A stretch of 64,000 nt of DNA from Bradyrhizobium manausense (GCF_018130615.1 NZ_JAFCKB010000013.1:124001-188000), one strand, 5' to 3'. Shown: positions 42,062 to 51,265, counted from the first letter of the stretch. Notes: a model not told the origin generated them from the sequence alone. A program made the numbers and translations.

Positions 42062-43138
42062 ATGGTCGGCTCTACAATAACGAAAGACGTTTTCGGAACG
42101 CTGCCTGACGGACGCGATGTCGAGCGTATCGTGCTGCGCGGGGAGGGCGGGTTTGAGGCCCGTATCATCACCCATGGCGCGGTGATCCAGGCGCTGGTCG
42201 CACCGGACGCCAAGGGGAGTTGCGACGACGTCGTGCTCGGCCATGACAGCTTTGCCGGCTATCTCGCCGAACGGAAGTTCTTTGGTGCGACTGTCGGCCG
42301 CTACGCCAACCGCATCGCCAACGGGCAGTTCTCGCTTGATGGCGAGACCTTCCAGCTCCCCGTCAACAATGGTCCGAATGCGCTGCATGGCGGGCTCGAC
42401 GGCTTCGATCGCAAGCTCTGGGACATTGCCGAGATCGACGACGGTGCCAAGCCCGCAGTCACGCTGACTTACACGAGTCCGCATGGTGAGGAGAATTATC
42501 CCGGCAAGCTCGAGGTCCGTCTGACCTACCGCGTCACCGGCCCGGCCGAACTGTCGCTGACGATGGAGGCGCGGACCGATCGTCCGACCATCGTCAACCT
42601 GACCAACCACAGTTTCTTCAATCTGGAAGGCGCCACGTCCGGCACGCCCATCCTCGACCACAAACTGACGGTCGCGGCCGAGCATTTCCTGGCCATCGAC
42701 CCCACCGCCATTCCGCTGCCTGAACCGCCGCGTGCGGTGGCCGGCACGCCGTTCGACTTCCGCGAGGCCCATGCCGTCGGTGCGCGCATCCGCCAAGGCG
42801 ATCAGCAATTGCACAAGGGCAGGGGCTACGATCACACCTATTGCCTCGCGCGGGACGGTAAGCTCGCGCTTGCGGCCCGGCTGGAGGCGCCGCGCTCGGG
42901 CCGGATCATGGAGCTGTTCACCAATCAGCCCGGCCTTCAGGTTTATTCCGGCAATTATCTCGACGGCACGATTTCGGGGAAGGGCGGCAAGCTGATCCGG
43001 CAGTCGGACGCCATATGCCTGGAGCCGCACATCTGGCCGGACGCGCCGAACCGGCCGGACTTTCCGAGCCCGCGCCTCGATCCGGGCGGAATTTATCGCC
43101 ATCACACCGTCTATCGCTTCGCTGCGAGGGCGCTATGA
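42062..43138 (+). CDS. galM: aldose 1-epimerase (mutarotase)
   Basis: A 358-residue GalM-type enzyme interconverting alpha and beta anomers, which supplies the anomer the dehydrogenase accepts. Seen are FFGATVGRYANRIANGQFSL, LPVNNGPNALHGGLDGFDRK, VNLTNHSFFNLEG with the catalytic histidine, and near the C-terminus DAICLEPHIWPDAPNRPDFP with the catalytic glutamate. It lies 2 bp after the dehydrogenase and overlaps the lactonase by 4 bp. Confidence 0.94.
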   Translation: MVGSTITKDVFGTLPDGRDVERIVLRGEGGFEARIITHGAVIQALVAPDAKGSCDDVVLGHDSFAGYLAERKFFGATVGRYANRIANGQFSLDGETFQLPVNNGPNALHGGLDGFDRKLWDIAEIDDGAKPAVTLTYTSPHGEENYPGKLEVRLTYRVTGPAELSLTMEARTDRPTIVNLTNHSFFNLEGATSGTPILDHKLTVAAEHFLAIDPTAIPLPEPPRAVAGTPFDFREAHAVGARIRQGDQQLHKGRGYDHTYCLARDGKLALAARLEAPRSGRIMELFTNQPGLQVYSGNYLDGTISGKGGKLIRQSDAICLEPHIWPDAPNRPDFPSPRLDPGGIYRHHTVYRFAARAL

Positions 43139-44016
43139 TGGAAGTGGTGCCGACCTCCGTTCTCTCCACCGAGCAATGTCACCTCGGCGAAGGCCCGACC
43201 TATGACGTCTCGACCGACACCGCCTGGTGGTTTGACATTCGCGAAGCGCGCCTGTTCGAGGCGCATCTCGGCGGCGGCGCGATCCGCATCCACACGCTCG
43301 GGCGGATGGCGAGCGCGCTCGGGCGGATCGATGCCGAGCGCCAGTTGGTCGTCGCGGAGGACGGTTGTTACATCCGCACAGTCGCCGATGGCGCAATGAC
43401 GCTATTCTGCCCGCTCGAAGCGGATAATCCGGCCACACGTTCCAATGATTGCCGCGTGCATCAATCCGGCACGTTCTGGATCGGCACCATGGGGCGAAAG
43501 GCCGAGCGGGGGCTGGGGGCGATCTACGCGCTCCACCGCGGCAAGATTTCGACGTTATTTCCCGGCATCAGCATTCCCAACTCGATCTGTTTCTCGCCAG
43601 ATGCCGCGACAGGCTATTTCACCGACACCGCGCGCGCCGTGCTCTATGCGGTGCCGCTCAATCCGGCCACCGGCCTGCCGCGCGGCGAGCCCGAGGTGCT
43701 GTTGCGCCATACCGGCATTGGCGGGCTCGACGGTTCGGTGTGTGATGCCGACGGGCGGATCTGGAACGCCTGCTGGGGCGCCGGCCGGGTCGATGTCTAT
43801 TCTCCGCAAGGCGAGCGCGTGCGCTCGTTGCGCGTGCCGGCCAGGCAGGCGAGCTGCCCGGCTTTTGTCGGCCCGGATCTGTCGCGCCTGCTCGTTACTT
43901 CTGCCTGGCAGGATATGGACGCTGAGGCGCGTGCCGCCGATCCTCAGGCCGGCTGCACTTTTCTGTTGGAGGCATCCGCACGTGGGCGTGCGGAGCCTGA
44001 TGTCAAGCTTGCATAG
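43135..44016 (+). CDS. SMP-30/gluconolactonase family lactonase
   Basis: A 293-residue six-bladed beta-propeller that hydrolyses sugar lactones to aldonic acids. Metal-site residues are glutamate in CHLGEGPTYD, asparagine in RSNDCRVHQSGTFWIGTM, SIPNSICFSPDAATGYFTDT and aspartate in GGLDGSVCDADGRIWNACWG. The ATG at 43135 overlaps the galM stop (a second ATG follows at 43138). It completes the steps aldose, lactone, aldonate with the dehydrogenase and epimerase. An aldonate dehydratase is not in the window. Confidence 0.92.
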   Translation: MMEVVPTSVLSTEQCHLGEGPTYDVSTDTAWWFDIREARLFEAHLGGGAIRIHTLGRMASALGRIDAERQLVVAEDGCYIRTVADGAMTLFCPLEADNPATRSNDCRVHQSGTFWIGTMGRKAERGLGAIYALHRGKISTLFPGISIPNSICFSPDAATGYFTDTARAVLYAVPLNPATGLPRGEPEVLLRHTGIGGLDGSVCDADGRIWNACWGAGRVDVYSPQGERVRSLRVPARQASCPAFVGPDLSRLLVTSAWQDMDAEARAADPQAGCTFLLEASARGRAEPDVKLA

Positions 44017-44095
44017 GAGATCCGAAACCGACCTCTACTCTACCTCTGTACTCGACGACACGAAGAAACAGTCTGACACCCAAAGGGAGTGAAGC

Positions 44096-45169
44096 ATGTT
44101 GAAATTGAAGACGACATTTCTCGCATTGGCGCTGGCCGGTGCCGCAACGATGGCTACGGGAGTCGCCGCCTCCGCGCAGGAGAAGGCCACTGTCGGCATC
44201 GCGATGCCGACGAAATCCTCGGCGCGCTGGATCGACGACGGCAACAACATGGTGAAGGTGCTGAAGGATCGCGGCTACAACACCGACCTGCAATATGCCG
44301 AGGACGACATTCCTAACCAGCTCTCGCAGGTCGAGAACATGGTGACCAAGGGCGCGAAGGCGCTGGTGATCGCCGCGATCGACGGCACCACGCTGTCCGA
44401 CGTGCTCAAGCAGGCGAAAGCAAAAGGCATCACCGTGATCGCCTATGACCGCCTGATCCGCGGCACGCCGAACGTCGACTATTACGCGACCTTCGACAAT
44501 TTCCAGGTCGGCGTGCTGCAGGCGGAATCGATCGAGAAGGGGCTTGGCCTGAAGGAGGGCAAGGGTCCGTTCAACATCGAGCTGTTCGGCGGTTCGCCCG
44601 ACGACAACAACGCCTATTTCTTCTACAACGGCGCGATGAGCGTGCTGAAGCCGTATATCGACAGCGGCAAGCTCGTCGTCGTCTCCGGCCAGATGGGTAT
44701 GGACAAGGTCGCGACCTTGCGCTGGGACGGCGCCACCGCCCAGGCCCGCATGGACAACCTGCTCAGCGCCTACTACGGCAACAAGAAGGTCAACGCGGTG
44801 CTGTCGCCCTATGACGGCCTCTCGATCGGCATCATCTCCTCGCTGAAGGGCGTGGGCTACGGCAGCGCCGACCAGCCGATGCCGATCATCTCCGGTCAGG
44901 ACGCAGAAGTGCCCTCGATCAAGGCCATGCTGCGCGGCGATCAGTACTCGACCATTTTCAAGGACACCCGCGATCTCGCCAAGGTGACCGCCGACATGGT
45001 CGACGCTGCGCTTGCCGGCAAGCAGGTCACCGTCAACGACACCAAGACCTACGAGAACGGCGCCAAGACCGTGCCGTCCTACCTCCTGAAGCCGGTTGTG
45101 GTGTACAAGGACAATTGGGAGAAGGTCCTGGTTGAGAGCGGCTATTACAAGAAGTCGCAGTTCCAGTAG
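44096..45169 (+). CDS. chvE: multiple-sugar-binding periplasmic protein ChvE-like
   Basis: A 357-residue type-I sugar-binding protein with a signal peptide ending ASAQ. It shows [80 protein letters not shown] and [16 protein letters not shown], matching ChvE of Agrobacterium and relatives, which bind arabinose, galactose, glucose and xylose. AAAGGGAG precedes the ATG by 4-5 nt. It begins the chvE-gguA-gguB unit 79 bp after the lactonase, same strand. Confidence 0.93.
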   Translation: MLKLKTTFLALALAGAATMATGVAASAQEKATVGIAMPTKSSARWIDDGNNMVKVLKDRGYNTDLQYAEDDIPNQLSQVENMVTKGAKALVIAAIDGTTLSDVLKQAKAKGITVIAYDRLIRGTPNVDYYATFDNFQVGVLQAESIEKGLGLKEGKGPFNIELFGGSPDDNNAYFFYNGAMSVLKPYIDSGKLVVVSGQMGMDKVATLRWDGATAQARMDNLLSAYYGNKKVNAVLSPYDGLSIGIISSLKGVGYGSADQPMPIISGQDAEVPSIKAMLRGDQYSTIFKDTRDLAKVTADMVDAALAGKQVTVNDTKTYENGAKTVPSYLLKPVVVYKDNWEKVLVESGYYKKSQFQ

Positions 45170-45190
45170 GACTCTCTCTCTCTATCCTTT

Positions 45191-45218
45191 CCCTCTCCCC
45201 GTTCTTGCGGGGGGAGGG
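45191..45218 (+). other. hairpin between chvE and gguA
   Basis: Arms CCCTCTCCCCG and CGGGGGGAGGG (one T-G pair) with a 6-nt loop, 21 bp after the chvE stop. It looks like half of a family A repeat recruited behind the binding-protein gene. Confidence 0.6.
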
Positions 45219-45256
45219 TCGGGGTTCCCACACGGGCACTAGAGGACGTAACGACG

Positions 45257-46834
45257 ATGACCGCCATGCTCGAGATGCGCAACGTCAGCAAGAGCTTTGC
45301 CGGTGTGCAGGCGCTGCGCGACGTCAATTTTTCAGTCGAGGCCGGTCAGATTCACGCCCTGGTCGGCGAGAACGGCGCCGGCAAGTCGACGCTGATGAAG
45401 GTGCTGAGCGGCGTCTACCCTGCAGGCAGCTACGAGGGCACCATTGTTTTTGATGGCGAGGAGCGCCGCTTCCGCGACATCAACGATTCCGAGGCGCTGG
45501 GCATCATCATCATCCACCAGGAACTGGCGCTGATCCCGCTGATGTCGATCGCGGAGAACATCTTTCTGTCGCACCCGCCGTCAAAATTCGGCGTGATCGA
45601 TCGCGACGAGGTCTATCGGCGCACCCGCGAACTGCTGGCGCAGGTCGGCCTGAAGGAATCGCCGGATACGCTGATTACCGATATCGGCGTCGGCAAGCAG
45701 CAGCTGGTCGAGATTGCCAAGGCGCTCTCGAAGCGAGTCCGGATGCTGATCCTGGACGAGCCGACCGCGAGCCTGAACGAGGCCGACAGCGCCGCCTTGC
45801 TGGAACGGCTGATGGCGTTCCGCGAGCAGGGCATCGGCTCGATCCTGATCTCGCACAAGCTCAACGAGGTCGCCCGTGTCGCCGACCACATCACCGTGCT
45901 GCGCGACGGCCGCACCGTCGACGGCATCGACTGCCGCGCCGAACCGATCCAGGAAGACCGCATCATCCGCAGCATGGTCAACCGCGATCTCGCCCATCGC
46001 TTCCCCGAGCGCACCGCGAAGATTGGCGGATCCGTGCTCGAGGTCACGAACTGGTCGGTCTATCACCCTATCCATCCCGAGCGGCAGGTGATCAAGAACG
46101 TCAATTTCGGCGTCAAGCGCGGCGAGGTCGTCGGCATCGCCGGGCTGATGGGCGCCGGCCGTACCGAATTCGCCATGAGCCTGTTCGGCCGGTCCTGGGG
46201 CACCAATATCAGTGGCCGCATCGCCCTGGAGGGCCATGAGATCGCGCTGCCGAGCGTCGCAGCCGCGATCGACGCCGGCCTTGCCTATGTCACCGAGGAC
46301 CGCAAGCAGCTTGGCCTGATCCTGGCCGACGACGTCCGCAAGAACATTACCCTGGCAAGCCTCGACCAGGTTGCGCCGGGGCGGGTGATCGACGACATTG
46401 CCGAGCTGAAGGTCGCCAGCGACTACCGCAACCGCATGCGCATCCGCTGTTCCGACGTCTATCAGGAGACCGGCCAGCTCTCCGGCGGGAACCAGCAGAA
46501 GGTCGTGCTGTCGAAATGGCTGATGACCGATCCCAAGGTTCTGATCCTGGATGAGCCGACAAGGGGCATCGATGTCGGTGCCAAATACGAGATTTACTGT
46601 ATCATCAACGAGCTTGCGGAGGCCGGCCGCGGTGTGGTGGTGATCTCCTCGGAGATGCCCGAACTGCTCGGTATCTGCGACCGCATCTGCGTCATGAACG
46701 ACGGCGCCTTCGTGGGCGAGTTCCCGGGCGCTGAGGCGACACAGGAAAAGATCATGCGCGCCATCATGCGCAACGAACGAAGCAACGGAAACGGCGCGGC
46801 TGAGGCCGCGGAGATGGGAGGATCGCAGCCATGA
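45257..46834 (+). CDS. gguA: sugar ABC transporter ATP-binding protein (GguA)
   Basis: A 525-residue double ATPase. First half: ALVGENGAGKSTLMKVLSGV, QQLVEIAKALSKRVRMLILD, EPTASLNEADSAALLE. Second half: GLMGAGRTEFAMSLFGRSWG, QLSGGNQQKVVLSKWLMTD, LILDEPTRGIDVGAKYEIYC. It powers ChvE-linked uptake of several aldoses. The ATG at 45257 lacks a strong ribosome site. Its end overlaps gguB by 4 bp. Confidence 0.93.
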   Translation: MTAMLEMRNVSKSFAGVQALRDVNFSVEAGQIHALVGENGAGKSTLMKVLSGVYPAGSYEGTIVFDGEERRFRDINDSEALGIIIIHQELALIPLMSIAENIFLSHPPSKFGVIDRDEVYRRTRELLAQVGLKESPDTLITDIGVGKQQLVEIAKALSKRVRMLILDEPTASLNEADSAALLERLMAFREQGIGSILISHKLNEVARVADHITVLRDGRTVDGIDCRAEPIQEDRIIRSMVNRDLAHRFPERTAKIGGSVLEVTNWSVYHPIHPERQVIKNVNFGVKRGEVVGIAGLMGAGRTEFAMSLFGRSWGTNISGRIALEGHEIALPSVAAAIDAGLAYVTEDRKQLGLILADDVRKNITLASLDQVAPGRVIDDIAELKVASDYRNRMRIRCSDVYQETGQLSGGNQQKVVLSKWLMTDPKVLILDEPTRGIDVGAKYEIYCIINELAEAGRGVVVISSEMPELLGICDRICVMNDGAFVGEFPGAEATQEKIMRAIMRNERSNGNGAAEAAEMGGSQP

Positions 46835-48021
46835 CCGACAAGACGGTGTCGCTGCCCGAGGAGCGCCGGCACGGCAGCTTCATCAAGAACAATCTGCGCA
46901 ACTACGGCATGCTGATGTCGCTGATCGCGATCATGCTGTTCTTCCAGGTCATGACCGGCGGCACGCTGCTGCAGCCGCTCAATCTGACCAATCTGGTGCT
47001 CCAGAACAGCTACATCGTCATCATGGCGCTGGGCATGCTGCTGGTGATCGTCACCGGCCATATCGACCTCTCCGTCGGGTCGGTCGCGGGCTTCGTGGGC
47101 GCCGTCGCGGCTCTCCTCATGGTGACCTACAAGGTCGATTACACGCTCGCCTTCATCGCCTGCCTCGCGGTCGGCGCGGCTATCGGCGCAGCGCAGGGCT
47201 ATTGGGTCGCTTATTTCAAGATTCCGTCCTTCATCGTGACGCTGGCCGGCATGCTCGTGTTCAAGGGCCTAGCGCTCGCAGTGTTGCAGGGCCAGTCGCT
47301 CGGGCCGTTCCCATCGACGTTCCAGAAGCTGTCGTCGGGCTTCATTCCGGAGCTGTTGCCCGAATCCGGCACGCTACATCCGACGTCCATGCTGATCGGC
47401 GCGGTGCTGGCGCTGGGGCTGGTCTATGCCAGCGCCAGAGGCCGCGCGCGTGAGGTGTCGCACGGCATCGAGGTTGAGCCCTACGCATTCTTCCTCGGCA
47501 AGAGCGTCGTGCTCGCCTGTGCTGTGCTCTACTTCACCTATCTGATCGCGACTTATCGCGGCCTGCCGAATGTGCTCGTGATCATGAGCGCCCTGATCGC
47601 GCTCTACGGCTTCGTCACCCGCCGCACCGTGATCGGCCGGCAGATCTATGCCGTTGGCGGCAACGCCAAGGCGGCGGGCTTGTCGGGCATCAAGACCGAA
47701 CGGCTGACCTTCTTCACGTTCGTCAACATGGGCGTGCTCGCCGCGCTCGCGGGTCTCGTCTTTGCCGCGCGCCTCAATACCGCAACCCCGAAGGCGGGTC
47801 TCGGCTTCGAGCTTGACGTCATCGCGGCCTGCTTCATTGGCGGCGCCTCGGCCTATGGCGGCGTCGGGCGCGTCGGCGGCGCCGTGGTCGGCGCCATGAT
47901 CATGGGCGTAATGAACAACGGCATGTCCATCCTCGGCATCGGCATCGACTATCAGCAGGTCATCAAGGGCTTGGTGCTGCTCGGCGCGGTGTGCATCGAC
48001 GTGTACAATCAGCGGCGCTAG
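46831..48021 (+). CDS. gguB: sugar ABC transporter permease (GguB/XylH-like)
   Basis: A 396-residue permease with a hydrophilic N-terminus of about 30 residues and about ten helices. GMLLVIVTGHIDLSVGSVAG lies near residue 75, then PSFIVTLAGMLVFKGLALAV and, near the end, LDVIAACFIGGASAYGGVGR. A single long permease serving as a homodimer is typical of XylH/MmsB/GguB. It overlaps gguA by 4 bp. Confidence 0.93.
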   Translation: MTDKTVSLPEERRHGSFIKNNLRNYGMLMSLIAIMLFFQVMTGGTLLQPLNLTNLVLQNSYIVIMALGMLLVIVTGHIDLSVGSVAGFVGAVAALLMVTYKVDYTLAFIACLAVGAAIGAAQGYWVAYFKIPSFIVTLAGMLVFKGLALAVLQGQSLGPFPSTFQKLSSGFIPELLPESGTLHPTSMLIGAVLALGLVYASARGRAREVSHGIEVEPYAFFLGKSVVLACAVLYFTYLIATYRGLPNVLVIMSALIALYGFVTRRTVIGRQIYAVGGNAKAAGLSGIKTERLTFFTFVNMGVLAALAGLVFAARLNTATPKAGLGFELDVIAACFIGGASAYGGVGRVGGAVVGAMIMGVMNNGMSILGIGIDYQQVIKGLVLLGAVCIDVYNQRR

Positions 48022-48042
48022 CCGCATCGGCAGTGCCGTAAG

Positions 48043-48136
48043 ATGGGCAAAGGCGCGAAGCGCCGTGCCCACCTTGTTTCCACGATCATGATAGAGATGG
48101 TGGGCACGCGTCCGCTTGCGGCGGTCGCTTTGCCCC
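48043..48136. repeat. palindromic intergenic element (family B, copy 2)
   Basis: ATGGGCAAAGGCGCGAAGCG leading into CCGTGCCCACC at one end, and TGGTGGGCACGCGTCC with GCTTTGCCCCC at the other; a shortened relative of 25351-25461. It again separates convergent genes (gguB and the small minus-strand gene). Confidence 0.65.
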
Positions 48137-48143
48137 CTACGAA

Positions 48144-48299
48144 TTACTGGGTCGTGAACAGCACCGTCGCGATGGCGACGGAGAGGCTGACCGCTGATAC
48201 GGTCGCTACTGTCGACAGCACGCCCATGCGCCGCAGCGCGATGGCGAAGACGATGATGATTGGCGTGGCAGTCATCAGCCCGAGTTGTGCTTCGCTCAT
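48144..48299 (-). CDS. small two-helix membrane protein divergent from norE
   Basis: A 51-residue frame starting MSEAQLGLMTATPIIIVFAI, continuing ALRRMGVLSTVATVSAVSLS and ending VAIATVLFTTQ. Two hydrophobic segments with a basic LRRM turn suggest a hairpin inner-membrane protein. It lies divergent to norE with the NnrR-type box between them, centred 75 bp from its start, so it may be induced by nitric oxide. The ribosome site is weak. I do not recognise the family; coding is supported by the hydrophobic pattern and position only. Confidence 0.55.
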   Translation of the reverse strand: MSEAQLGLMTATPIIIVFAIALRRMGVLSTVATVSAVSLSVAIATVLFTTQ

Positions 48300-48367
48300 G
48301 TCGTCATTTGCCGTTGTCTGGAGCCGTTGGAATTAATCCACGGTATTGCGGAGAGGCCCGCGGGACG

Positions 48368-48381
48368 TTGCGTTAGCGCAA
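48368..48381. promoter_or_regulatory. NnrR/FixK-type box upstream of norE
   Basis: TTGCG-TTAG-CGCAA is a perfect 5-4-5 palindrome matching the NnrR-type variant of the FNR consensus. It lies 92 bp before the norE ATG and 68 bp before the divergent small gene. Confidence 0.8.
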
Positions 48382-48473
48382 ACGCCGCTCTGTCCGGTTG
48401 CACTATTTGTGCGGCGACAAAGTCGGAACCGCGCCGGTGAGATATCGATTCGGCGTCTTGATGCGGGAATCAG

Positions 48474-49052
48474 ATGTCGGCGACGGATTGCGAGCAAGGA
48501 GAGACCGGCTGGGGCATCTTGGAAGATCTTCCCGGAGATCCCATGATCTGGGTGCTGATTTTCAGCGAGCTCGCCGCCTTCGGCCTGTTTCTTGGCGCCT
48601 TCATGGTTGCCCGGGCGATCCATCCCGCGGTGTTCGCGTCAGGGCAGGCTACTCTTGATTCGCACCTTGCCGGGCTCAACACTCTTGTTCTGGTGACCAG
48701 CGGCTGGGCCGCGGCGCGCGCCACGGCCTCCGCGCGCGCTTCCCAAAGGCAGACTGCGCGCCGTTGGCTGTTCGGAGCGATGGCGCTCGGCACTCTCTTC
48801 ATCGCGATCAAGCTGTTCGAATATGCCGGCGAGATCGCTCTAGGAAATGGTCTCGAGACCAGCCCGTTCTTCACGCTGTATTTTCTCCTGACAGGCTTCC
48901 ATCTTCTGCATGTCGGCCTCGGCATCGTGATTTTGGCGGTAGTTTCCCGCGGGGCAAACGTGACCGGTGTGGAGACGGGAGCCGCCTTCTGGCACATGGT
49001 CGATCTGCTGTGGATCGTCATGTTCCCGATCATCTATCTGGTGCAGCAGTGA
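48474..49052 (+). CDS. norE: nitric oxide reductase accessory protein NorE
   Basis: A 192-residue inner-membrane protein of the cytochrome c oxidase subunit III family with five predicted helices: FSELAAFGLFLGAFMVARAI, LNTLVLVTSGWAAARA, LFGAMALGTLFIAIKLFEYA, FFTLYFLLTGFHLLHVGLGI and HMVDLLWIVMFPIIYLVQ. NorE supports assembly or full activity of NO reductase. Its stop overlaps the GTG start of norF. Preceded by the NnrR-type box. Confidence 0.9.
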   Translation: MSATDCEQGETGWGILEDLPGDPMIWVLIFSELAAFGLFLGAFMVARAIHPAVFASGQATLDSHLAGLNTLVLVTSGWAAARATASARASQRQTARRWLFGAMALGTLFIAIKLFEYAGEIALGNGLETSPFFTLYFLLTGFHLLHVGLGIVILAVVSRGANVTGVETGAAFWHMVDLLWIVMFPIIYLVQQ

Positions 49053-49312
49053 TTCCGGATCGCATCGATCTTACCTGGATCGCGCTGATAGGCCTCGCGC
49101 TCGCAACCCTTCTGGTTCCACCTCTCGTCGCACGTCCATTGCTCGGGAATGCTCTTCTGCTGACTTTCGCTGCGCTCAAGGGCCGCCGTATCGTGCTCGA
49201 CTTCCTCGATCTTCGCGCGGCACCGGCGCTCTGGCGCGGTCTCGTCAGCGCCTGGGTTCTCGTCGTCGTGCTGTTCGCCTGGCTCGCATCCGCGATCGTC
49301 GCTCTGGTTTGA
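49049..49312 (+). CDS. norF: small membrane protein NorF
   Basis: An 87-residue protein starting with GTG (VIPDRIDLTWIALIGLALAT) and overlapping norE by 4 bp. Two or three hydrophobic stretches (WIALIGLALATLLVPPLVAR, GLVSAWVLVVVLFAWLASAI) flank an ALKGRRIVLDFLDLR loop. This fits the NorF/cytochrome oxidase subunit IV-like family found with norE. Confidence 0.82.
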   Translation: MIPDRIDLTWIALIGLALATLLVPPLVARPLLGNALLLTFAALKGRRIVLDFLDLRAAPALWRGLVSAWVLVVVLFAWLASAIVALV

Positions 49313-49339
49313 CGGCGGCGCTGCGCATCGTCGCTTTCC

Positions 49340-49353
49340 TTGCGCTTCGTCAA
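49340..49353 (+). promoter_or_regulatory. degenerate FNR/NnrR-type box upstream of norC
   Basis: TTGCG-CTTC-GTCAA keeps the outer TTG...CAA and spacing of the family, 73 bp before the norC start. It suggests norCBQD has its own promoter in addition to readthrough from norEF. Confidence 0.5.
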
Positions 49354-49426
49354 AGAGCGACCCACGCCAATCGGCAATAAATCACAGCATCGTATTTCTC
49401 CACGGCTCAAACGGAAAGGACTGGCA

Positions 49427-49879
49427 ATGGCTGAACGCCTGACCAAGTCGGCGGCTCGAAACGTCTTCTACGGCGGCTCGGCCTTCTTCTTCGCCATCTT
49501 CATCGGACTGACGGCGCACAGCCATTACTACATGGCCACGACCTCCACGGACGCGACGACGCTGACGTCGTCGGTCGCCCGTGGCAAGCATGTCTGGGAG
49601 CGCAACTCCTGCATCAACTGTCACACGCTGCTGGGCGAGGGCGCTTATTTCGCGCCTGAAGTCGGCAACGTCTGGGATCGTTGGGGTGGCAAGGAGGATC
49701 CGGCCGCTGCACGCGAGACGCTGAAGGCCTGGATGCAATCGCAGCCCTCGGGCGCGCCGGGCCGGCGGCAGATGCCGCAGTTCAACCTCACCGACCAGGA
49801 GCTCAATGATCTCGCCGACTTCCTGCAATGGACCAGCACGATCAAGCGTCAGAGCTGGCCGCCGAACCAGGCCGGCTGA
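49427..49879 (+). CDS. norC: nitric oxide reductase subunit C (cytochrome c)
   Basis: A 150-residue membrane-anchored cytochrome c. An N-terminal helix (FYGGSAFFFAIFIGLTAHSH) anchors it, and the single heme site is ERNSCINCHTLLGEGAYFAP, with methionine ligand candidate in GRRQMPQFNLTDQELNDLAD. It passes electrons from periplasmic donors to NorB. The ATG at 49427 follows GGAAAGGA. It precedes norB by 39 bp. Confidence 0.96.
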   Translation: MAERLTKSAARNVFYGGSAFFFAIFIGLTAHSHYYMATTSTDATTLTSSVARGKHVWERNSCINCHTLLGEGAYFAPEVGNVWDRWGGKEDPAAARETLKAWMQSQPSGAPGRRQMPQFNLTDQELNDLADFLQWTSTIKRQSWPPNQAG

Positions 49880-49918
49880 GCGCGCTGCTTTCTTCTTTCA
49901 AGACAGAGAGAACCCGAA

Positions 49919-51265
49919 ATGAAATATCAGACCCAGAAAGTCGCGATGCTGTACTTCTACGGCGCGCTGACCTTGTTCATGGCCCAGGTCCTGTTCGGCC
50001 TGCTCGCCGGGACCATCTACGTCCTGCCCAACACGTTGTCGGTGCTGCTGCCGTTCAACATCGTCAGGATGATTCACACCAACGCGCTGATCGTGTGGTC
50101 GTTGATCGGCTTCATGGGCGCGACCTACTATCTGCTGCCGGAGGAGACCGAGACGGAGCTGTACAGCCCGCTGCTCGCAAAAATCCAGTTCTGGATGTTC
50201 TTCGGAGCCGCAGGCGTGGCGGTGGTCGGCTATCTCTTCCACTATCACGAGGGCCGCGAATTCCTCGAACAGCCTTTCATCATCAAGGTCGGCATCGTCG
50301 TCGTCTGCCTGATGTTCCTGTTCAACGTGACCATGACGGCGCTCAAGGGCCGCAAGACCACGGTGACCAACATCCTGCTGTTCGGTTTGTGGGGCGTCGC
50401 CATCTTCTTCCTGTTCGCCTTCTACAATCCGGCGAATCTCGCGGTCGACAAGATGTACTGGTGGTACGTCGTCCATCTCTGGGTCGAAGGCGTGTGGGAG
50501 CTGATCATGGCCTCCGTGCTCGCCTATCTGATGATCAAGCTCAACGGCATCGACCGCGAGGTTGTGGAGAAGTGGCTCTATGTCATCATCGGTCTTGCGC
50601 TGTTCTCCGGCATCCTCGGCACCGGCCATCACTTCTACTGGATCGGCGCACCCGGCTACTGGCAGTGGATCGGCTCGCTGTTCTCCACGCTTGAGGTCGC
50701 ACCGTTCTTCACCATGGTGATCTTCACCGTGCAGATGACCTGGAAGGCCGGCCGCAAGCATCCGAACCGCGCTGCGCTATTGTGGTCGGTCGGCTGTTCG
50801 GTGATGGCGTTCCTGGGTGCGGGCGTCTGGGGTTTCCTGCACACGCTGTCGTCGGTGAACTACTACACCCACGGCACCCAGGTGACCGCCGCGCACGGGC
50901 ATCTCGCTTTCTTCGGCGCCTATGTGATGCTGAACCTGTCGGTGATGGCGTACGCGATTCCCCAGATCAAGGGGCGTGCGCCCTATAACCAGTGGCTGTC
51001 CATGACGAGCTTCTGGATTATGTGCACGGCCATGATGGTGATGACGTTCGCGCTGACCTTCGCAGGAGTGGTCCAGGTCCACCTGCAGCGCGTGCTCGGC
51101 CAGGGCTATATGGACGTGCAGGACCAGCTCGCGATGTTCTATTGGGTCCGGCTCGGCTCCGGTGCGTTCGTCGCCATCTCCGCGCTGATGTTCGTCTGGG
51201 CGGTGCTCGTGCCCGGCCGCGAGAAGCAGGCGGTCATTCCGGCTGCGCTGCAACCGGCTGAGTAA
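49919..51265 (+). CDS. norB: nitric oxide reductase subunit B
   Basis: A 448-residue, 12-helix heme-copper-oxidase relative that reduces 2 NO to N2O in the inner membrane. Visible are RMIHTNALIVWSLIGFMGAT with the low-spin heme histidine, WWYVVHLWVEGVWELIMASV with the metal-site histidine and glutamates, GTGHHFYWIGAPGYWQWIGS with the His pair, and HGTQVTAAHGHLAFFGAYVM. All canonical ligands appear intact. Followed by a strong hairpin and norQD. Confidence 0.97.
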   Translation: MKYQTQKVAMLYFYGALTLFMAQVLFGLLAGTIYVLPNTLSVLLPFNIVRMIHTNALIVWSLIGFMGATYYLLPEETETELYSPLLAKIQFWMFFGAAGVAVVGYLFHYHEGREFLEQPFIIKVGIVVVCLMFLFNVTMTALKGRKTTVTNILLFGLWGVAIFFLFAFYNPANLAVDKMYWWYVVHLWVEGVWELIMASVLAYLMIKLNGIDREVVEKWLYVIIGLALFSGILGTGHHFYWIGAPGYWQWIGSLFSTLEVAPFFTMVIFTVQMTWKAGRKHPNRAALLWSVGCSVMAFLGAGVWGFLHTLSSVNYYTHGTQVTAAHGHLAFFGAYVMLNLSVMAYAIPQIKGRAPYNQWLSMTSFWIMCTAMMVMTFALTFAGVVQVHLQRVLGQGYMDVQDQLAMFYWVRLGSGAFVAISALMFVWAVLVPGREKQAVIPAALQPAE

